In this document: in pieces, positions 56,030-64,000 of the stretch
Numbering within the stretch: position 1 is the stretch's first letter
Layout of the letters: every line of letters starts with the position of its first letter
NCBI RefSeq assembly: GCF_026343115.1
Contig: NZ_JAPEMC010000001.1
Location: forward strand, 1,860,001 to 1,924,000
Reading direction: 5' to 3'
Length of the DNA stretch: 64,000 bases
Source of the DNA: Streptomyces sp. NBC_00102
GTDB taxonomy: Bacteria; Actinomycetota; Actinomycetes; Streptomycetales; Streptomycetaceae
The notes under the pieces: model-generated
Told to the model about the DNA's origin: nothing
The model's input: only the letters and a program-made list of their open reading frames with translations
Database searches by the model: none
Program-made: the position numbers and the translations under genes

Positions 56030-56048
56030 CGGCCGAACCCGGACAGCG

Positions 56049-56085
56049 CGAAAGGCCCACCGGACGCGTTCCGGCGGGCCTTTCG
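56049..56085. terminator. Bidirectional terminator between permease 1 and bioY
   Basis: CGAAAGGCCCACCGG and CCGGCGGGCCTTTCG pair over 15 bp with one mismatch around a 7-nt loop, between convergent stop codons. Confidence 0.88.
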
Positions 56086-56102
56086 GGGTCGTACGGACAA
56101 GC

Positions 56103-56696
56103 TCAGCCGCGGCGGCCGAGGAACTTCCAGGAGGCGGGCAGCGCGCCCATCGCCAGCAGGGCCTTCACGGCGTCGCCGATGAGGAAGGGCGTCAGGCCGG
56201 CCGCGATGGCGGCGCTCGCCGACATGCCGGTGGAGAGGGCGAGGTACGGGACGCCCACGGCGTAGGTGACGGCGGAGCCGACCACCATGGTGCCCGCGGT
56301 ACGCAGCACGGAACGGTCGCCGCCCCGGCGGGCGAGGGCGCCGACGACGGTCGCGGCGAGCAGCATGCCGAGGATGTAGCCGAAGCTGGCGCCGCCCGCG
56401 CCGGAGGTGCCGCCGGAGAACCACGGCACGCCCGCCATGCCGACGACCGCGTACAGGGCCATCGAGAGGAAGCCCCGGCGGGCGCCGAGCGCGCTGCCGA
56501 TGAGGAGCGCGGCGAAGGTCTGGCCGGTGACGGGGACCGGGGAGCCGGGAATCGGGACCGATATCTGCGCGGCGAGACCGGTGAGGGCGGCGCCGCCCAT
56601 GACGAGGGCGGCGTCGACGGCGGCGCGGTTGCGGACCGCGGGCAGCAGGTCGGCGAGGACCACTCCGGTACGGACGGGGGCGGCAGCAGTGCTCAT
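56103..56696 (-). CDS. bioY: Biotin transporter BioY (S component)
   Basis: BioY is the membrane substrate-binding unit of biotin ECF transporters. The 197-residue protein has six hydrophobic segments and the family stretches GSPVPVTGQTFAALLIGSALGARRGFLS (split over helix 2-3) and GYILGMLLAA. ATG 56696 follows CGGAGTCCCG. No bioM/bioN genes are adjacent, so it may act alone or with an ECF module encoded elsewhere. Confidence 0.93.
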   Translation of the reverse strand: MSTAAAPVRTGVVLADLLPAVRNRAAVDAALVMGGAALTGLAAQISVPIPGSPVPVTGQTFAALLIGSALGARRGFLSMALYAVVGMAGVPWFSGGTSGAGGASFGYILGMLLAATVVGALARRGGDRSVLRTAGTMVVGSAVTYAVGVPYLALSTGMSASAAIAAGLTPFLIGDAVKALLAMGALPASWKFLGRRG

Positions 56697-56987
56697 CGGG
56701 ACTCCGCGGGTGAGGGTGGGGCGAACGGACGGAAGGGCGGCCTGGGGCCGAAAAGGCGGGCCTGCGGCTGACGTTAGCCGACGGGCCCACCGCTGATCAC
56801 CGTGTGTCGCCCACAAAGGCGCTACCCGTCACTTGGTGAGGTTCACACAAAGGCGCGGAGGCAAGCACGCCTCGGCGTGAGCCTGATCACTCCGGCACGT
56901 GCAGCGCAGACGGCTTTCCCGAGGGCGTCTCGCTCCGTGAGACGCTGTAGGTTCCCCACTAAATCGACTCAGAGCGGCTCCACCCCC

Positions 56988-58403
56988 ATGCGCGACGCAC
57001 CACCCTCCGCCCCCGCCGAACCGCTCTCCCACGGGCTCAAGCAGCGGCACCTGACGATGCTCGGCCTCGGCGGGGTGATCGGGGCGGGGCTGTTCGTCGG
57101 TTCGGGCGCCGGGATCGCGGTCGCGGGACCGGCCATCATCGTGTCGTACCTGATCGCGGGCGCCCTGGCGATGCTGGTGATGCGGATGCTCGGTGAGATG
57201 TCGGCGGCGATGCCCGCGTCGGGCTCCTTCTCCGTGCACGCGGAGCGCGCGCTGGGGCGCTGGGCCGGGTTCAGCGTGGGCTGGCTCTACTGGTTCCTGC
57301 TGGTGGTGGTGCTGGCCGTGGAGGCGACGGCGGCCGGGCAGATCGCGCACGGCTGGGTGCCGGCGGTCGAACCGTGGGCGTGGGTGCTGCTCTTCATGGT
57401 GGTCTTCACCACGGCCAATCTCACCGCGGTGAAGAACTTCGGCGAGTTCGAGTTCTGGTTCGCCGCGCTGAAGGTCTGCGCGATCGTGGCGTTCCTGGTG
57501 CTGGGCACGCTCGCCGTCTTCGGGCTCCTGCCGGACACCGGCCCGGTGGGCCTGACCAACCTCACGGGCCGGGGCGGGTTCCTGCCGAACGGCTGGGACG
57601 GGGTGGTCTCCGGAGTGCTGACGGTGGTCTTCGCCTTCGGCGGGCTGGAGGTCCTCACCATCGCCGCCGCCGAGACGGACGATCCGGCGCGCGCGGTGGG
57701 GCGGGCGGTGCGCAGCGCGGTGGTGCGCATCCTCTTCTTCTACGTCGGCTCGATGCTGGTGATCGTGACGGTGCTGCCGTGGACAGCGCAGCAGGCGGGG
57801 CTGAGCCCGTACGTGAAGGTGCTGGACGCGATCGGGGTTCCGTCGGCCGGGCAGATCATGAACGTCGTGATCTTCGTGGCGCTGCTCTCCGCGCTCAACG
57901 CGAACCTCTACGGCTCCTCGCGGATGATCTTCTCGCTGGCCGAGCGGGGCGAGGCGCCGCGCGGGCTGCTCAAGGTGTCGGGGAGGACGGAGCGCGGCGG
58001 TGGGGTGCCGCGCCGGGCGGTACTCGCCTCGGTGGCCTTCGGATTCGTCTCCGTACTCCTCAATCTGGAGTGGCCGGACACGGTCTTCCTGTACCTGCTC
58101 AACTCGGTGGGGGCGGTGCTGCTGTTCGTCTGGGCGCTGATCGCCCTCTCGCAGCTGCGGCTGCGGCCGCGCATCGACCGGGAGGCCGCCGCGCGGGGCC
58201 CGGAGCGGGGGCCGGTGCTGCGGATGTGGTGCTTCCCGTATCTGACCTGGCTGACGCTGGTGGCGCTCTTCGCGGTACTGGTCCTGATGCTCACCGACGA
58301 CTCCGCGCGCGGGCAGGTGCTCTGGTCGGCGGGCGCGACGGCGCTGGTGCTCCTCGTCTCGTGGGTCCGCGAGGTCAGGACGCGGCGGGACGCGGGCCGC
58401 TGA
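56988..58403 (+). CDS. Amino acid permease (APC superfamily), copy 2
   Basis: A 471-residue, 12-helix permease very similar to its neighbours. The signature KQRHLTMLGLGGVIGAGLF starts near residue 17, followed by SGSFSVHAERALGRWAGFSV and FGEFEFWFAALKV. The N-terminal leader is short (16 residues). ATG 56988 has only weak Shine-Dalgarno support; the leader contains a TAGGTT -10-like box at 56948-56953. It is divergent from bioY. Confidence 0.92.
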   Translation: MRDAPPSAPAEPLSHGLKQRHLTMLGLGGVIGAGLFVGSGAGIAVAGPAIIVSYLIAGALAMLVMRMLGEMSAAMPASGSFSVHAERALGRWAGFSVGWLYWFLLVVVLAVEATAAGQIAHGWVPAVEPWAWVLLFMVVFTTANLTAVKNFGEFEFWFAALKVCAIVAFLVLGTLAVFGLLPDTGPVGLTNLTGRGGFLPNGWDGVVSGVLTVVFAFGGLEVLTIAAAETDDPARAVGRAVRSAVVRILFFYVGSMLVIVTVLPWTAQQAGLSPYVKVLDAIGVPSAGQIMNVVIFVALLSALNANLYGSSRMIFSLAERGEAPRGLLKVSGRTERGGGVPRRAVLASVAFGFVSVLLNLEWPDTVFLYLLNSVGAVLLFVWALIALSQLRLRPRIDREAAARGPERGPVLRMWCFPYLTWLTLVALFAVLVLMLTDDSARGQVLWSAGATALVLLVSWVREVRTRRDAGR

Positions 58404-58658
58404 TCCGGGCACCGTGATCGACGCGGTTTCGCGACGGCCGGCGGGGGCGGGCGGGGACGGTCCGGATGTACGTGGTGTGCGGACCCGGTGACCGTATCGC
58501 GGACACATCTGCCCGGTAGGCGGTACATCCGTTCAGATGGAGACGTCCCCCGGGCCGCCCCCCAGCCAGGAATCCTCAGCCAGGATCTTCCAGGTCAGCG
58601 GCTCGAACACCCTCGCGGTCCCACCCCCTCGGATCCGCCGACCGAACTGAGCCCGTCC

Positions 58659-60095
58659 ATGCCCCGCACCCCCACGCCCTCCCCCACCGCCGGTCCGCCG
58701 GCGCCCTCCGGGTCCCCCGCCCCGGCCACCACCGGCGCCGACGGCTCCTCGCTCGGCAACGGCCTCCGGCAACGCCATCTCTCGATGATCGCGCTCGGCG
58801 GGGTCATCGGCGCCGGGCTCTTCGTCGGCTCGGGCGCGGGCATCGCCTCGGCGGGCCCCTCGATCGTCGTCGCCTACGCGGTCTCCGGGCTGCTGGTCAT
58901 GCTCGTGATGCGGATGCTCGGCGAGATGTCGGCAGCCCACCCGGCGTCCGGCTCCTTCTCGGTGCACGCCGAACGGGCGCTCGGGCCGTGGGCCGGGTTC
59001 ACCGCGGGCTGGTCGTTCTGGGTGCTGCTCTCGGTCGCGGTGGGGCTGGAGGGCATCGGCGCGGCGGACATCGTGACGGGCTGGCTGCCGGGCACTCCGC
59101 AGTGGATGTGGGTGGCGCTCTTCATGGCCGCGTTCCTGGGCACAAACCTCGCCGCGGTACGGAACTTCGGCGAGTTCGAGTTCTGGTTCGCCGCGCTGAA
59201 GGTCGGCGCCATCTCGCTCTTCCTGGTCCTCGGCGTACTGGCGATCACCGGCGTGCTGCCCGACGTGGACGCCCCCGGCTCCGCCAACCTCACGGGCGAC
59301 GGCGGGTTCCTGCCGCACGGCGCGAACGGGTTCATCATCGGGCTGCTGGCCTCGGTCTTCGCGTACGGCGGGCTGGAGACGGTCACCATCGCGGCGGCGG
59401 AGTCGGAGAACCCGGTGCGCGGGGTCGCGAAGGCGGTCCGTACGGCGATGTGGCGGATCGCGCTCTTCTACGTCGGGTCGATGGCGGTCATCGTGGTGCT
59501 GGTGCCGTGGGACGACCCGAAGGTCGTGGAGAAGGGCCCGTACGTCGCCACCCTCGACCACCTGGGCATCCCGGCGGCGGGCCGGATCATGGACGTGGTC
59601 ATCCTGGTGGCGCTGCTCTCCGCGATGAACGCCAACATCTACGGCGCCTCCCGGATGGCGGGTTCGCTGGTGGCGCGCGGCCAGGGCCCGAAGGTGCTCG
59701 GCCGGATCTCGTCGGGGGTGCCGCGCAACGCGGTGCTGGCCTCCTCGGTCTTCGGTTTCCTCTGCGTACTGCTGAGCTACTGGCGGCCGGACGACGTCTT
59801 CCCGTGGCTGCTCAACATGATCGGCGCGGTGATCCTGGTGGTGTGGATCTTCATCGCCCTCTCCCAGCTGGTCCTGCGCGGCCGCACCGAGCGCGAGGCG
59901 CCCCAGACGCTGGTGGTGCGGATGTGGCTCTTCCCGGTGGCGACGGTCCTCGCGCTGCTGGCGATGGCCGGGATCTTCGTCCTGATGCTCCGCCAGCCCG
60001 ACACGCGTGACCAGTTGCTGGCCACCGGTGCGCTGACGGTGGTGCTGATCGCGGTGGGGCTGGTGCGGCAGCGACGGAGTGCGGCGGTGCGCTGA
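58659..60095 (+). CDS. Amino acid permease (APC superfamily), copy 3
   Basis: A 478-residue paralogue of the two preceding permeases. A Pro/Thr/Ala-rich leader (1-35) is followed by LRQRHLSMIALGGVIGAGLF, SGSFSVHAERALGPWAGFTAG and FGEFEFWFAALKV. It differs from copies 1 and 2 in helix 3 (SFWVLLSVAVGLEGIGAADI), where they have YWFxxVVVLAVEATA, which may change substrate choice. It follows copy 2 by 255 bp, probably with its own promoter. Confidence 0.92.
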   Translation: MPRTPTPSPTAGPPAPSGSPAPATTGADGSSLGNGLRQRHLSMIALGGVIGAGLFVGSGAGIASAGPSIVVAYAVSGLLVMLVMRMLGEMSAAHPASGSFSVHAERALGPWAGFTAGWSFWVLLSVAVGLEGIGAADIVTGWLPGTPQWMWVALFMAAFLGTNLAAVRNFGEFEFWFAALKVGAISLFLVLGVLAITGVLPDVDAPGSANLTGDGGFLPHGANGFIIGLLASVFAYGGLETVTIAAAESENPVRGVAKAVRTAMWRIALFYVGSMAVIVVLVPWDDPKVVEKGPYVATLDHLGIPAAGRIMDVVILVALLSAMNANIYGASRMAGSLVARGQGPKVLGRISSGVPRNAVLASSVFGFLCVLLSYWRPDDVFPWLLNMIGAVILVVWIFIALSQLVLRGRTEREAPQTLVVRMWLFPVATVLALLAMAGIFVLMLRQPDTRDQLLATGALTVVLIAVGLVRQRRSAAVR

Positions 60096-60116
60096 CGGAC
60101 CCCCACATCGAAACGG

Positions 60117-60155
60117 AGAAGAGCGGCGGCCGGGAATCCCGGCCGCCGCTCTTCT
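60117..60155 (+). terminator. Terminator after permease 3
   Basis: A perfect 19-bp stem (AGAAGAGCGGCGGCCGGGA and complement) around a single A, followed by a T/C-rich stretch, starts 22 nt after the stop codon. Confidence 0.92.
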
Positions 60156-60208
60156 TCGTCCATCGGCCCCCCTCCGCCCCGGACGACCTTCTTCCTGTTA
60201 GCCTGCAC

Positions 60209-60225
60209 TTGCACATAGGTTGCAA
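60209..60225 (+). promoter_or_regulatory. Nur box (nickel-responsive operator) of sodF
   Basis: TTGCAC-ATAGG-TTGCAA matches the Nur consensus tTGCaa-N5-ttGCAA except for one base. It lies 33 nt upstream of the sodF start codon. In S. coelicolor, Ni-bound Nur represses sodF at such a site. Confidence 0.8.
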
Positions 60226-60257
60226 TAACAACTGCTGAGCATCTGAAGGGTTCACCC

Positions 60258-60899
60258 ATGGCCACGTACACGCTCCCGGAACTCCCGTACGACTACGCGG
60301 CGCTGGAACCGGTCATCGACCCGCAGATCATCGAGCTCCACCACGACAAGCACCACGCGGCGTACGTGAAGGGCGCGAACGACACCCTGGAGCAGCTGGA
60401 GGAGGCACGGGACAAGGAGGCCTGGGGAGCGGTCAACGGCCTCCAGAAGAACCTCGCGTTCCACCTCTCCGGCCACATCCTGCACTCGATCTACTGGCAC
60501 AACATGACCGGCGACGGCGGTGGCGAGCCGCTCGCGGCGGACGGCGTCGGCGACCTCGCGGACGCGATCACCGCCTCCTTCGGCTCCTTCGCCGGGTTCA
60601 GGTCCCAGCTGACGAAGGCCGCCGCCACCACGCAGGGTTCGGGCTGGGGGGTGCTCGCGTACGAGCCGCTGAGCGGCCGGCTGATCGTCGAGCAGGTCTA
60701 CGACCACCAGGGCAACGTCGGCCAGGGCTCCGTCCCGATCCTCGTCTTCGACGCCTGGGAGCACGCCTTCTACCTCCAGTACAAGAACCAGAAGGTCGAC
60801 TTCATCGAGGCGATGTGGCGGGTCGTCAACTGGCAGGACGTGGCGAAGCGGTACGCCGCCGCCAAGGCGCGCGAGAACGTCCTGCTGCTCGCCCCCTGA
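60258..60899 (+). CDS. sodF: Iron-type superoxide dismutase
   Basis: It converts superoxide to hydrogen peroxide and oxygen in the cytoplasm. The 213-residue protein has the Fe/Mn-SOD ligands in [12 protein letters not shown] (His27-type), [12 protein letters not shown], and the signature [10 protein letters not shown] (Asp and His). ATG 60258 follows GAAGGGTTCACCC. The Nur box upstream identifies it as the nickel-repressed Fe enzyme of Streptomyces, which is replaced by the Ni enzyme (SodN) when nickel is available. Metal choice (Fe rather than Mn) is inferred from this. Confidence 0.96.
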   Translation: MATYTLPELPYDYAALEPVIDPQIIELHHDKHHAAYVKGANDTLEQLEEARDKEAWGAVNGLQKNLAFHLSGHILHSIYWHNMTGDGGGEPLAADGVGDLADAITASFGSFAGFRSQLTKAAATTQGSGWGVLAYEPLSGRLIVEQVYDHQGNVGQGSVPILVFDAWEHAFYLQYKNQKVDFIEAMWRVVNWQDVAKRYAAAKARENVLLLAP

Positions 60900-60967
60900 C
60901 GTCCCGGCCTGCGGATCGTCCTGCCTCGTGATCGTCTTCTCACCCTTCACCCGGCAGGCGGATGGAC

Positions 60968-61006
60968 GGAGAGCCCCTGCGGAGACATGGTCCGCGGGGG
61001 CTCTCC
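60968..61006. terminator. Terminator between sodF and the PLP enzyme gene
   Basis: GGAGAGCCCCTGCGGA and TCCGCGGGGGCTCTCC pair over 16 bp with one G-T pair, between convergent genes. Confidence 0.88.
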
Positions 61007-61024
61007 CCTGTCCGTTCGGGGGTC

Positions 61025-62515
61025 TCAGACCCGGAACACCGCGCCGATGAACTCCGCGAGCAGTCGTTCCTTCAGCCGCCCCGGCAGGGCGTCCAGCAGC
61101 ACCAGCACCGGGGCCATCCGGCCGGGGAGTCCGGCGTCCCCGTCCAGTCCGGCGAAGGCGAGCACGCCCGCCACCTCCTCCGGCCCCAGCGTGTCCGGGT
61201 CCAGCCCGGCGGCGAGCGCGGCGAGGGCGGGGTCGACCGCGACCGGCTCCAGCGCGCGGGCTGCGACCAGGGCCTTCGCCAGGTCGGCGAGGAGGGCGTC
61301 GACCTGGCCGACCGTGGCCGGGGTGAGCGTCAGGTGCAGGTTGGGCGGGAGGCCGTCGAAGGAGAGCTGGGGCTGGAGGTACCAGCCGAGCTCGCGCATC
61401 TCGTCGGCGAGGTGGAGCAGCAGGCTCAGGTCGGGCGCCCCTTCACCCGCGGGCGCCCCGTCCGGCCCGAGCACGGTGAACGCCACCAGCCCGGCGGCGG
61501 GTTCGCCGAGGACCCGGAGGCCGGGCAGGGCGCGCAGCCCGGCCAGCAGCCGGTCGGACGCCTCGGCGACCCGGCCGGCGAGCGCGGTGTACCCGTCCTC
61601 TCCGACGTGCTGGAGCGCCGCCCACGCCTGGGCGAGCAGTCCGCCGGACTTGGTGCCCTGCACGGTGGGGTTGACGACCGGGTAGCCGGGCCACCCGGCG
61701 TGCGCGAAGTACTGGTGGCGGCGGAGTTCCGCGTCCCGGTAGAGGACCACGGAGGCGCCCTTGTCGGCGTACCCGTACTTGTGGAGGTCGACGGAGAGCG
61801 AGGTGACGCCGGGCACCGACAGGTCGAACGGCGGGATGTCCCGTCCGGCGCGCCGCAGATGGGGCAGCAGCCAGCCGCCGATGCAGGCGTCGACGTGGCA
61901 GAGCACCCCGCGCGCGGAGGCGGCGGCGGCGATCTCGGTGACCGGGTCGATCACCCCGTGGGCGTACGAGGGGGTGGAGGCGACCACCAGGACGGTGCGG
62001 TCGGTGAGGGCCGCCGCCATCGCCGCGGCGTCGGCCCGGAAGGTGTCCGGATCGACCGGGACGACGACCGGTTCCACGCCCAGGTAGTGGGCGGCCTTGT
62101 AGAAGGCCGCGTGCGCGGTGGACGGCAGCACCAGCTGAGGGTCCGTCACCCCGCGTACGGTACGGGCGTGGTCGCGGGCGGTCTTCACGGCGAGCAGGAT
62201 GGACTCGGTGCCGCCGCTGGTGAAGGTGCCCTGGGCGCCGGGCACGCCGAGGAGGCCGACGGCGGCGCGGACCAGGTCGTTCTCCAGCCGGGCGACACTG
62301 GGGAAGACGGTGGGGTCGAGCCCGTTGACGGTGGCGAAGGCGGTGTACGCCTCGGCGGTCAGCTCGTCGAGTCCGTCGAGACCGGCGTCGTAGACGTAGG
62401 CGAAGGTGCGCCCGCCCCGGGTGGGGGCGTCGGCGCCGCGCAGGGCCCGCAGTTCGGCCAGCACCTCGGCGGCGGGCCGCCCGGGGGCGGGTTCTGTCGT
62501 GGGGTCAGTCGGCAC
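61025..62515 (-). CDS. PLP-dependent lyase/decarboxylase, sphingosine-1-phosphate lyase-like
   Basis: A 496-residue fold-type I PLP enzyme of the group II decarboxylase family. GTFTSGGTESILLAVKTAR binds the cofactor phosphate, VLCHVDACIGGW supplies the Asp contacting the PLP nitrogen, and SVDLHKYGYADKG carries the lysine that forms the Schiff base. The overall pattern resembles sphingosine-1-phosphate lyase and tyrosine/glutamate decarboxylases; the substrate cannot be told from sequence. The GTG at 62515 overlaps the upstream transporter gene by 11 bp, so the two are co-translated. Confidence 0.88.
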   Translation of the reverse strand: MPTDPTTEPAPGRPAAEVLAELRALRGADAPTRGGRTFAYVYDAGLDGLDELTAEAYTAFATVNGLDPTVFPSVARLENDLVRAAVGLLGVPGAQGTFTSGGTESILLAVKTARDHARTVRGVTDPQLVLPSTAHAAFYKAAHYLGVEPVVVPVDPDTFRADAAAMAAALTDRTVLVVASTPSYAHGVIDPVTEIAAAASARGVLCHVDACIGGWLLPHLRRAGRDIPPFDLSVPGVTSLSVDLHKYGYADKGASVVLYRDAELRRHQYFAHAGWPGYPVVNPTVQGTKSGGLLAQAWAALQHVGEDGYTALAGRVAEASDRLLAGLRALPGLRVLGEPAAGLVAFTVLGPDGAPAGEGAPDLSLLLHLADEMRELGWYLQPQLSFDGLPPNLHLTLTPATVGQVDALLADLAKALVAARALEPVAVDPALAALAAGLDPDTLGPEEVAGVLAFAGLDGDAGLPGRMAPVLVLLDALPGRLKERLLAEFIGAVFRV

Positions 62516-63923
62516 GGGTCAGGTCCTTCGTCAGTGCGGGAGGTGCGGGAGGTGCGGGAGGTGCGGGAGGTACGGAAGAGGGCTCGGCTTCCTCGCGGTA
62601 GCGGTGCAGCAGCCAGAGACTCGCGGCGGCGAGGACGGCGGGCAGCAGGCTCATCCCGGCGGTGATGCCGGTGAGGGCGGCGTCCGGCTGGGCGACCTCG
62701 TGGTCGGCGTCCGAGGAACGGAACCCGGTCACCGCGAGGACCAGCGCGAACACCCCGGCGCCCAGGGCGAAGGCGAGGGTCTCGGCGGCCGTCCACAGTC
62801 CGGTGAAGGTGGCGGTCCTGCGCTTGCCGGTGCGGACCGCGTCGGCGGCCAGGGTGTCGGCCAGCAGCGTGAGCGGCAGCAGCTGGAGACCGGCGTACGC
62901 GATGCCGACCGCCGCCACCGCGAGGTAGCCGAGCACCGGACCGGCGGCCCCGGTGAAGGAGAGGGCGACGGCCCCGGCGATGTACAGCAGCGAGGCGCAC
63001 CACTGCGCGTACCGGGCGCCCTTGCGGCGGGCGAGCCGGTTCCACAGCGGCATGAAGAGCACCAGCGGGCCGATCATGCAGGCGAAGAGCGGGGTCACCG
63101 CGGACGCCGAACCGAGGGTGTAGGTGGCGAAGTACTGGACGCCCGCGAGCATCACGCCGATCGCCAGCGCCTGGAGGGTCCACATCCCGGCGAGGTGGAG
63201 GAAGGACCGGTTGGTGCGGGCGGCGGCGAACTGCGCGCGCAGCGAGGGCTCGGCCTCGCCGCGGGCGACGGTGGGGGCCCACCGGGTGGTGAACCAGGCG
63301 CCGAACATGCCGGCCGCGAGGAGCACGGCGACGACCACGCCCATCGTCCGGTAGCTCGCGGGGGTGTCGCCGTCGGCGTGCGCGATCGCGGGGGCCAGCG
63401 CGCCGGAGAGCAGGATGGCGACGCCGAGGAACGCGACCCGCCAGGCCAGGACCCGGCCGCGCTCTGCGGGGTCCTCGGTCATCTCGGCGGGCATCGTCAC
63501 GTACGGCACCTGGAAGACGGCGTACGCGGTCGCGGCGAGCAGGAAGAGCGCGGCGACGTATCCGGCGGCGGCTCCTCCGCGCAGCGTCGGAGCGGCGAAG
63601 ATCAGCGCGAAGAGCGGCGGAAGGGTGCAGGCGCCGATCAGCAGGAAGGGGCGGCGGGGGCCGCCGCGCAGCCGGCTGCGGTCGGAGACCACGCCGACCA
63701 GCGGGTTGACGAGGACGTCCCAGGCCTTCGGGAGGAAGACCGCGGCCCCGGCGACGGCGGCGGGCACGGCCAGCACGTCGGTGAGGTAGTAGAGCAGGAC
63801 GAGGCCCGGCACGGTGGAGAAGGCGCCGGTGGCGAGGGAACCGAGGCCGTAGCCGACACGCACCCGGCGGGGCAGGGCGGGCGCGGGCTGCGGGGGTCTG
63901 TCGGCGGGCATGGGGCCGATCAT
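62505..63923 (-). CDS. MFS transporter, GPH (glycoside-pentoside-hexuronide) type
   Basis: A 472-residue, 12-helix transporter. The early GYGLGSLATGAFSTVPGLVLLYYLTD and PKAWDVLVNPLVGVVSDRSR stretches, and the mid-protein KRRTATFTGLW, are typical of the GPH symporter branch (melibiose-carrier like) of the major facilitator superfamily. The C-terminus has a short PPA repeat. ATG 63923 follows GGTGGAG; an in-frame TTG at 63947 would add eight residues. It is the first gene of a two-gene unit with the PLP enzyme, so it may carry that enzyme's substrate or product. Confidence 0.88.
   Translation of the reverse strand: MIGPMPADRPPQPAPALPRRVRVGYGLGSLATGAFSTVPGLVLLYYLTDVLAVPAAVAGAAVFLPKAWDVLVNPLVGVVSDRSRLRGGPRRPFLLIGACTLPPLFALIFAAPTLRGGAAAGYVAALFLLAATAYAVFQVPYVTMPAEMTEDPAERGRVLAWRVAFLGVAILLSGALAPAIAHADGDTPASYRTMGVVVAVLLAAGMFGAWFTTRWAPTVARGEAEPSLRAQFAAARTNRSFLHLAGMWTLQALAIGVMLAGVQYFATYTLGSASAVTPLFACMIGPLVLFMPLWNRLARRKGARYAQWCASLLYIAGAVALSFTGAAGPVLGYLAVAAVGIAYAGLQLLPLTLLADTLAADAVRTGKRRTATFTGLWTAAETLAFALGAGVFALVLAVTGFRSSDADHEVAQPDAALTGITAGMSLLPAVLAAASLWLLHRYREEAEPSSVPPAPPAPPAPPALTKDLTRAD
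62536..62571. repeat. 9-bp tandem repeat (x4) coding a PPA run
   Basis: GCGGGAGGT is repeated four times on the plus strand near the end of the transporter gene and encodes Pro-Pro-Ala repeats in the cytoplasmic tail. Confidence 0.88.
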
Positions 63924-64000
63924 GCGGCCACTCCACCGGGGGGACAAGGGTTCGTGTGTTGCGGGTGTGCGAACGAATCCGGGGCGGGGTGCCGGGCGCG

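Noticed and set aside
58463..58531. Inverted repeat CGGATGTAC ... GTACATCCG upstream of permease 3
   Set aside because: Arms are only 9 bp and 51 nt apart; this can occur by chance and no matching regulator is known to me.

Overview
The window looks like the chromosomal core of a Streptomyces (or a very close relative). It is very GC-rich, uses GTG starts and GGAG-type ribosome binding sites, and carries a gene order known from Streptomyces: proB, obg-rpmA-rplU, rne, the two radical-SAM genes, rodA-mrdA-mreD-mreC-mreB, ndk, folC, valS, clpX-clpP2-clpP1, tig, rpiB and sodF. No IS element, integrase, prophage, CRISPR array or replication origin was seen.

Layout. (1) 1-918: the N-terminal part of proB, cut by the window edge. 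(2) About 1.1-13.8 kb: a cell-wall glycopolymer (teichoic-acid-like) cluster lying between obg and proB. It holds a membrane O-acyltransferase, two GT2 glycosyltransferases, the four dTDP-L-rhamnose genes (rmlC on +, rmlA-rmlB-rmlD overlapping on -), a membrane-anchored TagF-like polymerase and a TarI-TarJ type fusion predicted to make CDP-ribitol. A third, related glycosyltransferase lies beyond rplU (16637-18298), so the obg-rpmA-rplU operon sits inside the wall-polymer genes. (3) 18.5-28.8 kb: a large RNase E/G with repeat-filled arms, two radical-SAM related proteins, an unusual tandem-repeat membrane protein and a CYTH-CHAD protein. (4) 28.9-36 kb: the mre cell-shape/spore-wall cluster and ndk. 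(5) 36-46.7 kb: a DUF4233-like protein, folC, valS, a PYGQQP-repeat membrane protein, clpX, clpP2, clpP1 and tig. (6) 46.8-47.2 kb: tRNA-Pro(TGG) and tRNA-Gly(TCC). (7) 47.4-54.3 kb: a small membrane protein, an acyltransferase, an HD-domain protein, a frameshifted KefB-type antiporter, a PP2C phosphatase, a Nei/Fpg glycosylase and rpiB. (8) 54.5-60.1 kb: three paralogous amino-acid permeases with bioY on the opposite strand between the first two. (9) 60.2-63.9 kb: sodF behind a nickel-type (Nur) operator, then an MFS transporter and a PLP-dependent lyase/decarboxylase.

How it fits together. The rml genes should supply dTDP-L-rhamnose, the TarI-TarJ fusion CDP-ribitol, the TagF-like protein the polymer backbone, and the GT2 and acyltransferase proteins its decoration. 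The neighbouring mre-PBP2-RodA genes run peptidoglycan synthesis on the same envelope. Nearly every transcription unit ends in a long GC-rich hairpin. Four genes (the CYTH-CHAD gene, folC, valS and the HD gene) have a TANNNT -10 box 6-7 nt before the start codon and no ribosome binding site, the pattern expected of leaderless mRNAs.

Points most worth a second look: the 8-bp tandem duplication that breaks the antiporter gene, the nine-copy basic motif in RNase E, the repeat membrane protein at 23.9-25.2 kb, the Crp-like operator in the glycopolymer cluster and the split wall-polymer cluster itself.
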